The translations under genes and the position numbers were made by a program. From Clostridium_AD frigoriphilum (GTDB lineage: Bacteria; Bacillota; Clostridia; Clostridiales; Clostridiaceae), in contig NZ_JAZHFS010000005.1 in assembly GCF_036541405.1 (NCBI RefSeq), forward strand, positions 62,001 to 126,000: a stretch of DNA of 64,000 bases, read 5' to 3'. The notes under the pieces are model-generated. The model worked only from the letters and a program-made list of their open reading frames with translations. It was not told where the DNA came from and did no database searches. Shown one piece after another: positions 9,078 to 17,442 of the stretch (the stretch's first letter is position 1; every line of letters starts with the position of its first letter).

Positions 9078-10511
9078 TTATTTTTTTAGATTACTATATA
9101 ATTTCATATAATTTTTAGCCGAATTTTCCCAACTATTATTTGAACTCATAGCATTCTGAACTAATTTGTTCCACGAATTTTTATCTTTGTACAAATCGAG
9201 AGCCCTATTTATAGTCTCAAGTAATTCTTTACCAGAATAATTATTAAAAGAAAATCCATTACCCTTACCAGTATATTTGTTATAAGGAATAATTGTGTCT
9301 TTAAGTCCTCCAGTTTCGCGTGTTATTGGGATACTTCCATATTTCAACGCTATAAGTTGACCTATACCACAAGGTTCAAATAATGATGGCATCAAAAACA
9401 TATCTGAAGCAGCGTATATCTGCTGTGCTAATCCTTCATCAAAAATAATGTTTGTGGATATTCTACTTGGATAAATAGAAGCATAATACTGAAATATATC
9501 CTCATAATATTCATCACCATTACCAAGTAATACTATTTGAATAGGAAGACTAAGGAGTTCTTGTAATTTCTCCACAATTAGATCTAAACCCTTTTGTTTT
9601 ACAAGTCTTGTAACAATCCCTATCATCGGTATACCCTCAGTTACTGGAAACCCTAGTTTTGCCTGAAGCTTTAATTTATTTTTAGCCTTTTGTTTTACAT
9701 TTTTAATGTCGTAATTATATAATATTTTTTTATCAACTTTAGGACTATAGATTTCATAATCTATACCATTTACTATTCCATATAAGTTACTTGACCTTGA
9801 AGATAATAATCCATCTAGTCTTTCTCCATAAAAAGGAGTTTGAATTTCTTTTGCATATGTCTTACTTACTGTAGTTACAGCATCTGCGAATACAATTCCA
9901 CCTTTCATAAAAGAGACAGAGTCATCAAATTTCATTTCATTTTCATTAAAATATTTCCAATCCAAATTTAGTAGATCGCCTAATACTTCTTTTGGAAATA
10001 TTCCTTGATATTGCAAATTGTGTATAGTAAATACACTCTTTATCTTATTATATATATTATCTTCACTATACTTGTCTTTAAGGAGTATTGGTACAGGACC
10101 ACATTGCCAATCATTGCAATGAATTATATCCGGTTTAAAATCTCCCATATATTTTATTGCTTCAAGCACTGCTTTGGAAAAATAAGCAAACCTCTCACCG
10201 TCATCATAATCTCCATAAATGTTAGGTCTTTTAAAATAATACTCATTATCTACAAAATAATAAGGAACTCCATCGTACATTAAATGTTCTAATCCACAAT
10301 ACTTATTTCTCCATCCAACCTCTACATTAAAAGAAGCTATGTTCTCCATGCAACTTCTAAATGATAAAGGAATGTTACTATATTTAGGTATAATTACCCT
10401 TGCATCTATTCCAATTTTTCTTAAAGCCTTAGGTAACGCATATGCCACATCCCCAAGACCTCCAGTTTTTATAAAAGGATACGCTTCCGACGCCACAAAT
10501 AATACTTTCAT
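9078..10511 (-). CDS. glgA: Glycogen synthase (ADP-glucose)
   Basis: 477 aa GT5-family enzyme that adds glucose from ADP-glucose to the non-reducing end of alpha-1,4-glucan. The N-terminal sugar-nucleotide motif KTGGLGDV is at residues 15-22 and the C-terminal FEPCGIGQLIALKYG/RETGGLKDTI segments are typical. The start is the ATG of MKVLFVASEA, preceded by AAGTGGGGGG; the frame opens 11 codons earlier without a better site. It lies between glgD and glgP in one transcription direction. An inverted repeat separates it from glgD, so expression may be stepped within the operon. Confidence 0.95.
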   Translation of the reverse strand: MKVLFVASEAYPFIKTGGLGDVAYALPKALRKIGIDARVIIPKYSNIPLSFRSCMENIASFNVEVGWRNKYCGLEHLMYDGVPYYFVDNEYYFKRPNIYGDYDDGERFAYFSKAVLEAIKYMGDFKPDIIHCNDWQCGPVPILLKDKYSEDNIYNKIKSVFTIHNLQYQGIFPKEVLGDLLNLDWKYFNENEMKFDDSVSFMKGGIVFADAVTTVSKTYAKEIQTPFYGERLDGLLSSRSSNLYGIVNGIDYEIYSPKVDKKILYNYDIKNVKQKAKNKLKLQAKLGFPVTEGIPMIGIVTRLVKQKGLDLIVEKLQELLSLPIQIVLLGNGDEYYEDIFQYYASIYPSRISTNIIFDEGLAQQIYAASDMFLMPSLFEPCGIGQLIALKYGSIPITRETGGLKDTIIPYNKYTGKGNGFSFNNYSGKELLETINRALDLYKDKNSWNKLVQNAMSSNNSWENSAKNYMKLYSNLKK

Positions 10512-10527
10512 ATAAACCCCCCACTTT

Positions 10528-10564
10528 AAACAAACAAATAACATATTATTGTAGTTGTTTGTTT
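10528..10564 (-). repeat. Inverted repeat between glgD and glgA
   Basis: AAACAAACAA ... TTGTTTGTTT, ten-base arms around 17 nt, lying between the glgD stop and the glgA ribosome site. It could form a weak AU-rich hairpin in the mRNA. No U-tract of terminator quality follows on the minus strand. Confidence 0.5.
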
Positions 10565-10584
10565 GTCTCCTAAATTTAATGTTT

Positions 10585-11694
10585 TTACGTTCTAATTTTT
10601 TTCTCTATAACAACTGGGAACTCTTCATCACCCTCAAGTACTGTATTCTCACTTATAACAGTATTTTTATCAATTATAACGTTAGTGAGTTTACAGCCTT
10701 TTTTTATTTCACAATTCTGAAATATTATGCAATTCTTAATAACAGCACCAGCCTCAACAGTAACCCTTCTTGAAATTACACTTCTTTCTATTTTCCCTTT
10801 CAAAATACATCCATTTGAAATCAAACAATTATTAACTTCTGACCCATTAAAATATTTAGTAGGAGCTTCATCTTTACTTTTTGTATATATTCGGCCATTG
10901 TTAAAAAATAATTCCTTGGTTATTTTAGCGTTTAACATGTCCATACTGGTTTTGTAATAATTCTGAATCGAATTTACACACTGAAGATAACCCTTAAACT
11001 CATATGCATTTACGTTATATTTTGATACTTCATTATATATAGCCGTCTTTATTGAATTATAACTTCCTGTCTGAATACACCTGTTTACAATACTTATAAG
11101 GGTGGTCTTTTTCATTATAAACATTTCCATTGATATATTTAATTTTTCCTCAGAACCTATGTTTTTACCAATGCTCAAAACTTTGTTATCTTCATCAATA
11201 TATAATGTACTACAATTCATATAATGTTTTTTTCCATTATTTGTTTTTTTGTATATTAAAGTTATGTCACTGCCGGACTGCTCATGGTACTTAGCTGCCT
11301 CATTATAATTCATGTTACATATCATATATGAAGAAGATATTATTACATACTCTTGCTTAGTTCTATATATATATTCCATATTACTACTTAATACGTCTAT
11401 ATCCCTTAATTGCGATCTTTCTGATGTAAGATTAAATACAAATAATCCATTTAGTTTTCTATCTAAATCCCAAGGTTTCCCTGAACCTACATGATCAACT
11501 AAAGACCTAGATTTTGTGTTTGTGAATATACCTATATTATGAATACCCGAATTAACCATATTTGAAAGCACAAAGTCAATGATTCTATACCTTCCACCTA
11601 TTGGTATAGATGCTATAGGTCTTGATTTTGTAAGACTTTTAATATTATCTTCTTCTTCATTTAACATTAACATTCCTATATAGTTTTTAAGCAT
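10585..11694 (-). CDS. glgD: GlgD, non-catalytic ADP-glucose pyrophosphorylase-like subunit (first copy)
   Basis: 369 aa and collinear with the GlgD at 4110-5228, sharing for example MLNEEEDNIKSLTKSRPIA and GSGKPWDLDRKLNGL. The Gly-rich catalytic loop is absent here too, so a regulatory or structural role with GlgC is expected. The C-terminal half is a left-handed beta-helix (NCLISNGCILKGKIERSVIS). It lies 18 bp downstream of the first glgC and upstream of glgA. The two copies differ most in the middle of the protein, which suggests the duplication is not recent. Confidence 0.92.
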   Translation of the reverse strand: MLKNYIGMLMLNEEEDNIKSLTKSRPIASIPIGGRYRIIDFVLSNMVNSGIHNIGIFTNTKSRSLVDHVGSGKPWDLDRKLNGLFVFNLTSERSQLRDIDVLSSNMEYIYRTKQEYVIISSSYMICNMNYNEAAKYHEQSGSDITLIYKKTNNGKKHYMNCSTLYIDEDNKVLSIGKNIGSEEKLNISMEMFIMKKTTLISIVNRCIQTGSYNSIKTAIYNEVSKYNVNAYEFKGYLQCVNSIQNYYKTSMDMLNAKITKELFFNNGRIYTKSKDEAPTKYFNGSEVNNCLISNGCILKGKIERSVISRRVTVEAGAVIKNCIIFQNCEIKKGCKLTNVIIDKNTVISENTVLEGDEEFPVVIEKKIRT

Positions 11695-11712
11695 TTTGAC
11701 ACCTCCTTAATT

Positions 11713-12867
11713 TTATAATTTACTTACTACCTTTAAATCAGCTTTAATTTCACGACCCTTTTCTATAACAATAATATCTCGACCATTGCCAATATATGAG
11801 TTACGTCTTATAACAACATCGCTTCCTATAATCGCTTTATCTATAACCACATTATTTCCTATTTTAGTATTAGGCAAAATAACTGAATTGGATATCTTCG
11901 ATCCTTTTCCAACATGTACATCTTGAAAAAGAACACAATTATTTACTTCACCAAGTACCGTGCACCCCTCATTAAGCATTGCATTATTTATAATTGCATC
12001 AGGTCCTATATATTGTGGTGGAAGCATTGGATTAACTGTATATATTCTCCATTTATCGTCGTGCATATCAAGTTTATTATCATCAGATAATAAATCCATA
12101 TTAGCCGACCAAAAACTTTCAATAGTACCAACATCTCTCCAATATCCTTTGAAATGATATGCAAACAACTTCTGTTCATTGTTTAACATTTTTGGTATTA
12201 TATTTTTACCAAAATCATTACTAGATATTTCATCACGGTTATCATCTTTTAAAAGTTGCTTAAGTACTGGCCAACTAAAAATATAAACTCCCATAGATGC
12301 CAAATTACTTTTAGGATCTTTGGGTTTTTCTTCAAATTCAAATATGCTACCATCTTCAAGAGTATTCATTATTCCAAATCTACTACACTCATCCCTTGGG
12401 ACTTCTATTACCGCAATAGTGGCATCGCCACCCTTTTCTTTGTGATAATCTAACATTTTTGAATAATCCATTTTATAAATATGGTCTCCTGATAAAATAA
12501 GAACATATTCTGGGTCAAAGCTATCAATATAATTTGTATTTTGGAATATCGCATCAGCTGTCCCCTTGTACCAATTACCACCGTCTTCACTTTGGTAAGG
12601 TGGAAGAAGACTCACCCCTCCATTTCTTCTATCTAAATCCCAAGGAGCGCCTATTCCTATATGAGAGTTCAGTGCCAATGGTTGGTATTGAGTGAGAACC
12701 CCTACTGTGTCAATATCAGAATTAGAACAATTACTTAAAGAAAAATCTATAATTCTATATTTCCCTCCGAATGGTACTGCAGGTTTTGCCGTCATTTTCG
12801 TTAATTGCTTTAGGCGTGATCCTTGACCTCCTGCGAGTATCATAGCTATCATCTCTTTTTTAACCAT
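11713..12867 (-). CDS. glgC: Glucose-1-phosphate adenylyltransferase GlgC (first copy)
   Basis: 384 aa. Same reaction and same motifs as the copy at 5247-6398: AGGQGSRL near residue 12, KPAVPFGGKYRIIDF, LSGDHIYKM and FEEKPKDPK. One visible difference in a conserved block is NSDIDTVGVLTQY where the other copy has NSGIDTVG; its effect is unknown. The ribosome site AAAAGGGGGAAG precedes the ATG. The gene directly follows the remnant of glgB, so the ancestral operon probably began glgB-glgC-glgD-glgA-glgP. Confidence 0.95.
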   Translation of the reverse strand: MVKKEMIAMILAGGQGSRLKQLTKMTAKPAVPFGGKYRIIDFSLSNCSNSDIDTVGVLTQYQPLALNSHIGIGAPWDLDRRNGGVSLLPPYQSEDGGNWYKGTADAIFQNTNYIDSFDPEYVLILSGDHIYKMDYSKMLDYHKEKGGDATIAVIEVPRDECSRFGIMNTLEDGSIFEFEEKPKDPKSNLASMGVYIFSWPVLKQLLKDDNRDEISSNDFGKNIIPKMLNNEQKLFAYHFKGYWRDVGTIESFWSANMDLLSDDNKLDMHDDKWRIYTVNPMLPPQYIGPDAIINNAMLNEGCTVLGEVNNCVLFQDVHVGKGSKISNSVILPNTKIGNNVVIDKAIIGSDVVIRRNSYIGNGRDIIVIEKGREIKADLKVVSKL

Positions 12868-12904
12868 TCTAATCTTCCCCCTTTTATACTTAAGCTATCG
12901 TGAC

Positions 12905-13482
12905 CTAATATATACTTGTTTTTAATAAAACATCATGCTTTTCTTTTTTTATAAAAATTATAGATAATGCTGGCAGCGTAATATTTATACAATAAGGTTT
13001 ATTGTTTAACTTATTATTACCACCAAACATACTGTTATCACTATTAAATACTTCCACGCAATTTACTAATTAAGTAATATATTCTTTAATAATCCAATGG
13101 ATGCTCCATCACAGGGAGCAATTCTATATGAGCATATCCCATGTATATTACACAACTAAGAAGCTTGTCTGCAATTTCCATATGGGTCAGCCTTAAAAAG
13201 TACTTTTCCATCATTTGTTATTATTTTATATTTATATAAATCACCATCTTTGATCTCTTCGATAAAAATGTTAAAGAAACCTGATTTTCCTATATTTTTC
13301 ATGGAATGCTTATACCCATCCCAATTATTAAAATCCCCAACCACCATCACGTCTTTTGCATTTGGTGCCCATACTGAAAATTCAGCTCCCCTTTCGCCAT
13401 TTTTTATTTTAAGTTTACATCCCATAAATTTGTAACTATTAAATTCATGTCTATGAGATAAGAAAGCCTCTACGTTGTTCAT
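12905..13482 (-). pseudogene. glgB: Decayed glycogen branching enzyme gene (glgB remnant)
   Basis: Three pieces of a GlgB reading lie in order on the minus strand. From an ATG at 13482 with an AAGGGGGGAG site, about 108 codons encode the CBM48 domain (EFSVWAPNAKDVMVVGDFNNW) up to FKADPYGN, then a stop. In another frame 13158-13086 reads MGYAHIELLPVMEHPLDY then stop, matching the start of the GlgB catalytic barrel. At about 13069-12905 comes VEVFNSDNSMFGGNN then KPYCINITLPALSIIF, the C-terminal beta-sandwich. A full GlgB needs well over 600 codons, so most of the barrel with the catalytic acids is deleted. The CBM48 piece could still be translated as a 108-aa protein. Confidence 0.85.
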
Positions 13483-13497
13483 ATCTCCCCCCTTCAA

Positions 13498-13917
13498 ACC
13501 CTAAACAAATTATAATTTATACGAATCTTCTTTGATTCCTATAATAGTAAACACATCACTAAAGTATAAATATCATATGTTAAATTTTTATCAAACAAAA
13601 TTTTACTTTATTTACTTTTATTTATTTAAAATGTTTTTAATAACATATTTACAATATATTATAAATTATACCATATAAATTAGTAGATGTGTGGTAAAAA
13701 TTGTAATTAATTTTTTAAAATAATTATAGAATTAATTATTTTTATTTCAATAAATTTTGAAATCGTTTAGATAATAGAGTAATTTTTATTATTCAAGCAC
13801 ATTTAAATATTTAACAAAATCAATTAATTGTCATTTATTTAAATATGCTTTTTATGTGTTTTCTGTATGTTTTTATATATTATTCCTACATATTTTTAAT
13901 ATAACATTAATATAACA
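13498..13917. other. AT-rich intergenic region, no gene seen
   Basis: About 420 bp of extremely AT-rich DNA between the glgB remnant and speD, with stops in all frames. It must hold the promoter of the first glg operon, but no near-consensus site could be picked with confidence. AATATAACATT occurs as a direct repeat just after the speD stop. No convincing terminator for speD was found. Confidence 0.6.
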
Positions 13918-14736
13918 TTAATCATTAGAAATATCCATACCATAAAATATTTCTTTCATTTCTTTTTCAAGTTTTGCAACAATACTCGCTTTTTCATCCT
14001 CATTTAAATCTTCTTGTTTAATCTCGAACAAATAATTATCAAGTTCAAAGTCATTTAATATCATTTTTGTATGAAATATATTTGATTGATATATATTCAT
14101 ATCCATTAAGGTATACCTATCAATTGTTTCTTTAGCAATATAATTTTGTATAGAATTAATTTCATGATCTATAAAATGTTTTTTACCATCCATATCGCGA
14201 GTAAACCCACGAACTTTATAATCAATAGTAATAATATCTGAATCAAAACTATCTATTAAATGATTTAGAGCTTTTAATGGTGAAATTTCACCACAAGTAG
14301 CTACATCTATATCAACTCTAAAAGTACTTATATCATTTTGAGGATGACTTTCAGGATAAGTATGAACCGTTACATGACTTTTATCTAAATGCCCTACAAT
14401 ATTCTCCCTAATTGGAGTTAGAATCCCCCTATTACAAGAAGGGTCTACCACATATAATGGAATTTCTTCCTCTGAAATAAGTAATGTTACACTTGCTCCT
14501 TGTGGATCATAATCCTGCTTCGCAATATTTAATACACTAGCACCTATCATTTGCGTAACATCCGTGAGAATTTTTGTTAACCTCTCAGCATTATATTGTT
14601 CATCAATATATTCTATATATTTCTTTCGATCCTCAGTTGTTTTTGTATAACAAACATCATAAATATTAAAACTTAATGATTTTGTTAGGTTGTTAAATCC
14701 ATATAGTTTTATTTTGTTTTTGTCATTTTTAGCCAA
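13918..14736 (-). CDS. speD: S-adenosylmethionine decarboxylase proenzyme
   Basis: 272 aa, close to the E. coli-type SpeD. It makes decarboxylated SAM, the aminopropyl donor for spermidine. The proenzyme cleaves itself to create a pyruvoyl cofactor; the expected site is Lys119-Ser120 in HLDKSHVTVHTYPESHP, so Ser120 should become the pyruvoyl group. Other typical segments are GASVLNIAKQDYDPQGASV and CGEISPLKALN. The start is a TTG with GGGGA upstream. It is divergent from asd. No spermidine synthase gene lies next to it in the window. Confidence 0.93.
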   Translation of the reverse strand: MAKNDKNKIKLYGFNNLTKSLSFNIYDVCYTKTTEDRKKYIEYIDEQYNAERLTKILTDVTQMIGASVLNIAKQDYDPQGASVTLLISEEEIPLYVVDPSCNRGILTPIRENIVGHLDKSHVTVHTYPESHPQNDISTFRVDIDVATCGEISPLKALNHLIDSFDSDIITIDYKVRGFTRDMDGKKHFIDHEINSIQNYIAKETIDRYTLMDMNIYQSNIFHTKMILNDFELDNYLFEIKQEDLNEDEKASIVAKLEKEMKEIFYGMDISND

Positions 14737-14776
14737 CTTTATTCCCCATTTCTTTTAGTCTTTTTATGGAAAATTA

Positions 14777-14806
14777 TATGACTTATTACTTCATTATAAA
14801 GTCATA
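14777..14806. promoter_or_regulatory. Inverted repeat in the speD-asd divergent region
   Basis: TATGACTT ... AAGTCATA with a 14-nt spacer, 40 bp upstream of speD. The geometry suits an operator for a dimeric regulator; which one is unknown. Confidence 0.35.
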
Positions 14807-14843
14807 AATTTTTCATCCATAACCATTCTATATAATAAATTGC

Positions 14844-14872
14844 TTGAAGTATATACTTTTTAACATTATAAT
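14844..14872 (+). promoter_or_regulatory. Sigma-A promoter for asd
   Basis: TTGAAG (14844-14849), a 17-nt spacer, TATAAT (14867-14872), giving a leader of about 130 nt before the asd ATG. No lysine riboswitch was recognised in the leader. Confidence 0.7.
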
Positions 14873-15008
14873 CATTTATAATAGTAACATATAAAATTTT
14901 TATGTTTATTATTACTATTCCCAATATAACATGAGTATGAGTTTATTCATGTGCAATATTTGTAATTTTACACATTTATACATCATTAGAATCGGAGGTA
15001 TTAATACA

Positions 15009-16091
15009 ATGAAAAAACTAAAAGTCGGATTATTAGGTGGAACTGGATTTGTTGGTCAACGTCTTGTTACACTACTTGAAAATCACCCTTATTTTGAAAT
15101 AGCTGTTATTGCTGCTAGTGAGAACTCTGTGGGTAAAACTTATTTTGACGCAGTAAATAAAAGGTGGAAATTGGATGTTCCAATGCCTGAAAACGTCAAG
15201 AATATAGTAATAAAAAACATAAACGAAGTAGATTTAATAAGCAGTGAGGTAGATTTCGTCTTTTGCGCTGTTAATATGCCAGCAAATGAAATAAGAGCAA
15301 TTGAGGAAAGTTATGCCAAAGCTGAAACTCCTGTAATTTCAAATAACTCTGCACATCGAAGTACTCCAGATGTTCCAATGGTTATTCCAGAAATAAATGC
15401 AGACCATTTCAAATTAATCGATGTACAACGGAGGAGACTGGGAACTAAGAGAGGTTTTATTGCTGTAAAACCAAACTGCTCAATCCAAAGTTATGTCCCT
15501 GCTATAAGTGCTCTTCTAGAATACAAACCTACAAAAATATTAGTTTGCACATATCAAGCTATATCTGGATCAGGTAAAATTTTCTCAGACTGGCCAGAAA
15601 TTATTGATAATGTTATCCCATATATAGGTGGAGAAGAAGAAAAGAGTGAACAGGAACCTCTAAAGATTTGGGGTCATATAGAAAATGATAAAGTAGTTAA
15701 TGCAAAGGCACCTATAATTTCAACTCAATGCATACGGGTTCCTGTGGCTGATGGTCACTTAGCTGCTGTCTTTGTTTCCTTTGAAAAGAAACCATCAAAA
15801 GAAACTATTTTAGAAAAATGGGCAACTTACAAAGGAAAACCTCAAGATTTGAAGCTTCCAAATGCTCCTGAAAAGTTCTTAACATACTTTGAGGAAAATG
15901 ATAGACCTCAAACGCGCCTTGATAGGAATATTGAAAAAGGTATGGGAATATCACTTGGTAGACTACGAGAAGACAAAATATTTGATTATAAATTTGTTTG
16001 TTTATCCCACAATACTCTACGTGGTGCAGCTGGTGGTGCAGTGTTATCTGCTGAGCTTCTAATGAATGAAGGTTACCTAACTTCTAAATAA
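15009..16091 (+). CDS. asd: Aspartate-semialdehyde dehydrogenase
   Basis: 360 aa. It reduces aspartyl-phosphate to aspartate semialdehyde with NADPH, feeding lysine/diaminopimelate, threonine and methionine synthesis. The start is the ATG of MKKLKVGLL after CGGAGGT; the frame is open 26 codons earlier but has no ribosome site. The NADP loop GLLGGTGFVGQR is at residues 8-18, the catalytic cysteine is Cys157 in KPNCSIQS, and the base is probably His250 in RVPVADGHLA. Length and motifs fit the archaeal/fungal-type branch of the family. It is a single gene followed 13 nt later by a palindromic repeat that may serve as its 3' end. Confidence 0.93.
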   Translation: MKKLKVGLLGGTGFVGQRLVTLLENHPYFEIAVIAASENSVGKTYFDAVNKRWKLDVPMPENVKNIVIKNINEVDLISSEVDFVFCAVNMPANEIRAIEESYAKAETPVISNNSAHRSTPDVPMVIPEINADHFKLIDVQRRRLGTKRGFIAVKPNCSIQSYVPAISALLEYKPTKILVCTYQAISGSGKIFSDWPEIIDNVIPYIGGEEEKSEQEPLKIWGHIENDKVVNAKAPIISTQCIRVPVADGHLAAVFVSFEKKPSKETILEKWATYKGKPQDLKLPNAPEKFLTYFEENDRPQTRLDRNIEKGMGISLGRLREDKIFDYKFVCLSHNTLRGAAGGAVLSAELLMNEGYLTSK

Positions 16092-16104
16092 AAAGTGTAA
16101 TCCA

Positions 16105-16340
16105 ATGAACTTCCTCTTACGCGAATTGAAATAAAAGTTTGAAACATGAAATTCCTTTAAGAAATTCTAATCTTTTGAAAGTAAAAATTCTCTATCGCTC
16201 ACATTCGGCTTGCAGCCGGTTCGCTAGCCTGGCCTTCTGCCAGGCTCACGTGGATTTTTACTTTCAAAAGAAGAATTTCTAAATGGGATTTCAATTGTTT
16301 CTGCTCTTCTTATTTCAATCCACTTCCAGAGGAAGTTCAT
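16105..16340 (+). repeat. Palindromic dispersed element, copy A
   Basis: Ends are 13-bp perfect inverted repeats (ATGAACTTCCTCT/AGAGGAAGTTCAT), and the arms pair imperfectly over the whole length. The centre has CGGCT-TGC-AGCCG, GGTTCGCT, then hairpin AGCCTGGC-CTTCT-GCCAGGCT. The same design recurs at 20583-20817 and 62689-62934, and in degraded form at 47397-47487. No protein gene is inside it, so it resembles a MITE or REP-like element. It begins 13 nt after the asd stop. An open frame of 68 codons on the minus strand is a by-product of the repeat. Confidence 0.88.
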
Positions 16341-16516
16341 TTTATTATGTGTTGCTACATTTAGAAAAAGGGGCTCTTCCGTTCCTTTGGAACGGAAATC
16401 GTATAGTAACAAAACATGGTAGTAAAACATAAATTTTTAAAAACAATAGTTGGGAAAAGCTAAGGACAATCGGCTCAGACTCGATAGGATATCCGATGGT
16501 ATGTATTTTAGAAATA

Positions 16517-16558
16517 AAAGATAAGCGGAAGGGTATGTTAAACCTTCTGCTTATCTTT
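16517..16558. terminator. Bidirectional terminator hairpin
   Basis: AAAGATAAGCGGAAGG ... CCTTCTGCTTATCTTT, 16-base arms with a 10-nt loop and U-rich runs on both sides. It lies between asd (plus) and the minus-strand genes that follow. Confidence 0.75.
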
Positions 16559-16653
16559 ATTATTTTACAACCTATAAAATGATAGCTAAATTTTAAGTTT
16601 CCTTTAATTCAAATTATGGGTATCGCCAACATTTCTACTCTTCTATTCATAGC

Positions 16654-16854
16654 CTATATTTCTTCTACTCGATACCACAATTCACAAAATTCTTCGCCTT
16701 TATTATTCATACAATACATTTCGAAGTTGCCACCATCTAAAATTTTATATTTTGCAGTTTGAATCCATTCTGAAAAAATACGTTTTTTCAACGTGGCTAA
16801 ATCTAATTTACCTGGTTCATAGGTATTTGTAGGGAAAATAGCTCCATTTAGCAA
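16654..16854 (-). pseudogene. C-terminal fragment of a GyrI-like / AraC effector-binding domain protein
   Basis: 66 codons ending in RIFSEWIQTAKYKILDGGNFEMY and CELWYRVEEI, which is the pattern at the C-terminus of GyrI-like effector-binding domains (an EW..S.Y.L.....EVY block, then a final E.W.PV strand). Full domains are about 150 aa and are often fused to an AraC or MerR DNA-binding part, which is missing here. The only start is a TTG lacking a ribosome site, and the HD-domain gene ends 4 bp upstream. It is most simply a remnant; translation by coupling cannot be excluded. Confidence 0.6.
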
Positions 16855-16858
16855 GTTT

Positions 16859-17356
16859 TTAATCTTTTATTATGTACATTTCAAAGCAAAGTTTTCGTCC
16901 TGATTCAGTTTTAAAAATTTTATTATAAGTATTTTGTATAGTCTCTTTATCATTTTGATTTTCATATAAATTCACAAGGAAATCTGCCTCTACTAGAATC
17001 TGATAATCAATCCCATCAATATTTGAATAAGTATGGTGGTGAGCTACCAAATAACTTACCCTCTCAATTACCTCCTTCTTAAATTCAAGTCTGTTTAACA
17101 ATTTTTCTGCGTAAATAGGTCCTTCCTTTTCCTGAAGCTTACCATTACATTTTCCATATTTTTTCATAGAAACTTTAATCCCTATGTCATGAACAATAGC
17201 GGCCACCTCTAAAATTTCCATGTTATAAGATGAAATTTTCTCCATGCTACCAATCAGCTTTGCAAACGCATGTACCTTTATAAAATGTTGGATTAATTCT
17301 GGCGCGCCTTCATCAAATTTAAACATTTCTAAAATTAAACAGTTAATTTTATTCAT
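16859..17356 (-). CDS. HD-domain hydrolase
   Basis: 165 aa with a complete HD signature: His24, His56-Asp57 (AAIVHDIGI), the HHH at residues 106-108 and Asp125 (VEADFLVNL). By family this is a metal-dependent phosphohydrolase, often acting on nucleotides, in the cytoplasm; the substrate cannot be read from sequence. AGGGAGGAT lies just before the start. It lies in the accessory segment between two inverted repeat copies, followed by a GyrI-like remnant. Confidence 0.82.
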   Translation of the reverse strand: MNKINCLILEMFKFDEGAPELIQHFIKVHAFAKLIGSMEKISSYNMEILEVAAIVHDIGIKVSMKKYGKCNGKLQEKEGPIYAEKLLNRLEFKKEVIERVSYLVAHHHTYSNIDGIDYQILVEADFLVNLYENQNDKETIQNTYNKIFKTESGRKLCFEMYIIKD

Positions 17357-17442
17357 ATTAATCCTCCCTAAAATTATAAAACCTTATTTCTTGATTTTGA
17401 TTTATATAACCAAAGCAACTTAACTGTAATTATTGATTATGC

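Noticed and set aside
14873..15008. Lysine riboswitch in the asd leader
   Set aside because: The leader is only about 130 nt and lacks the conserved lysine aptamer segments.
16180..16245. tRNA-like look of GGTTCGCT within the palindromic cores
   Set aside because: No acceptor stem, anticodon arm or 7-bp closing helix; the motif is part of the repeat core in all three copies.
16224..16430. 68-codon frame on the minus strand within copy A
   Set aside because: Entirely made of the palindromic repeat; no ribosome site and not kept in copies B and C.
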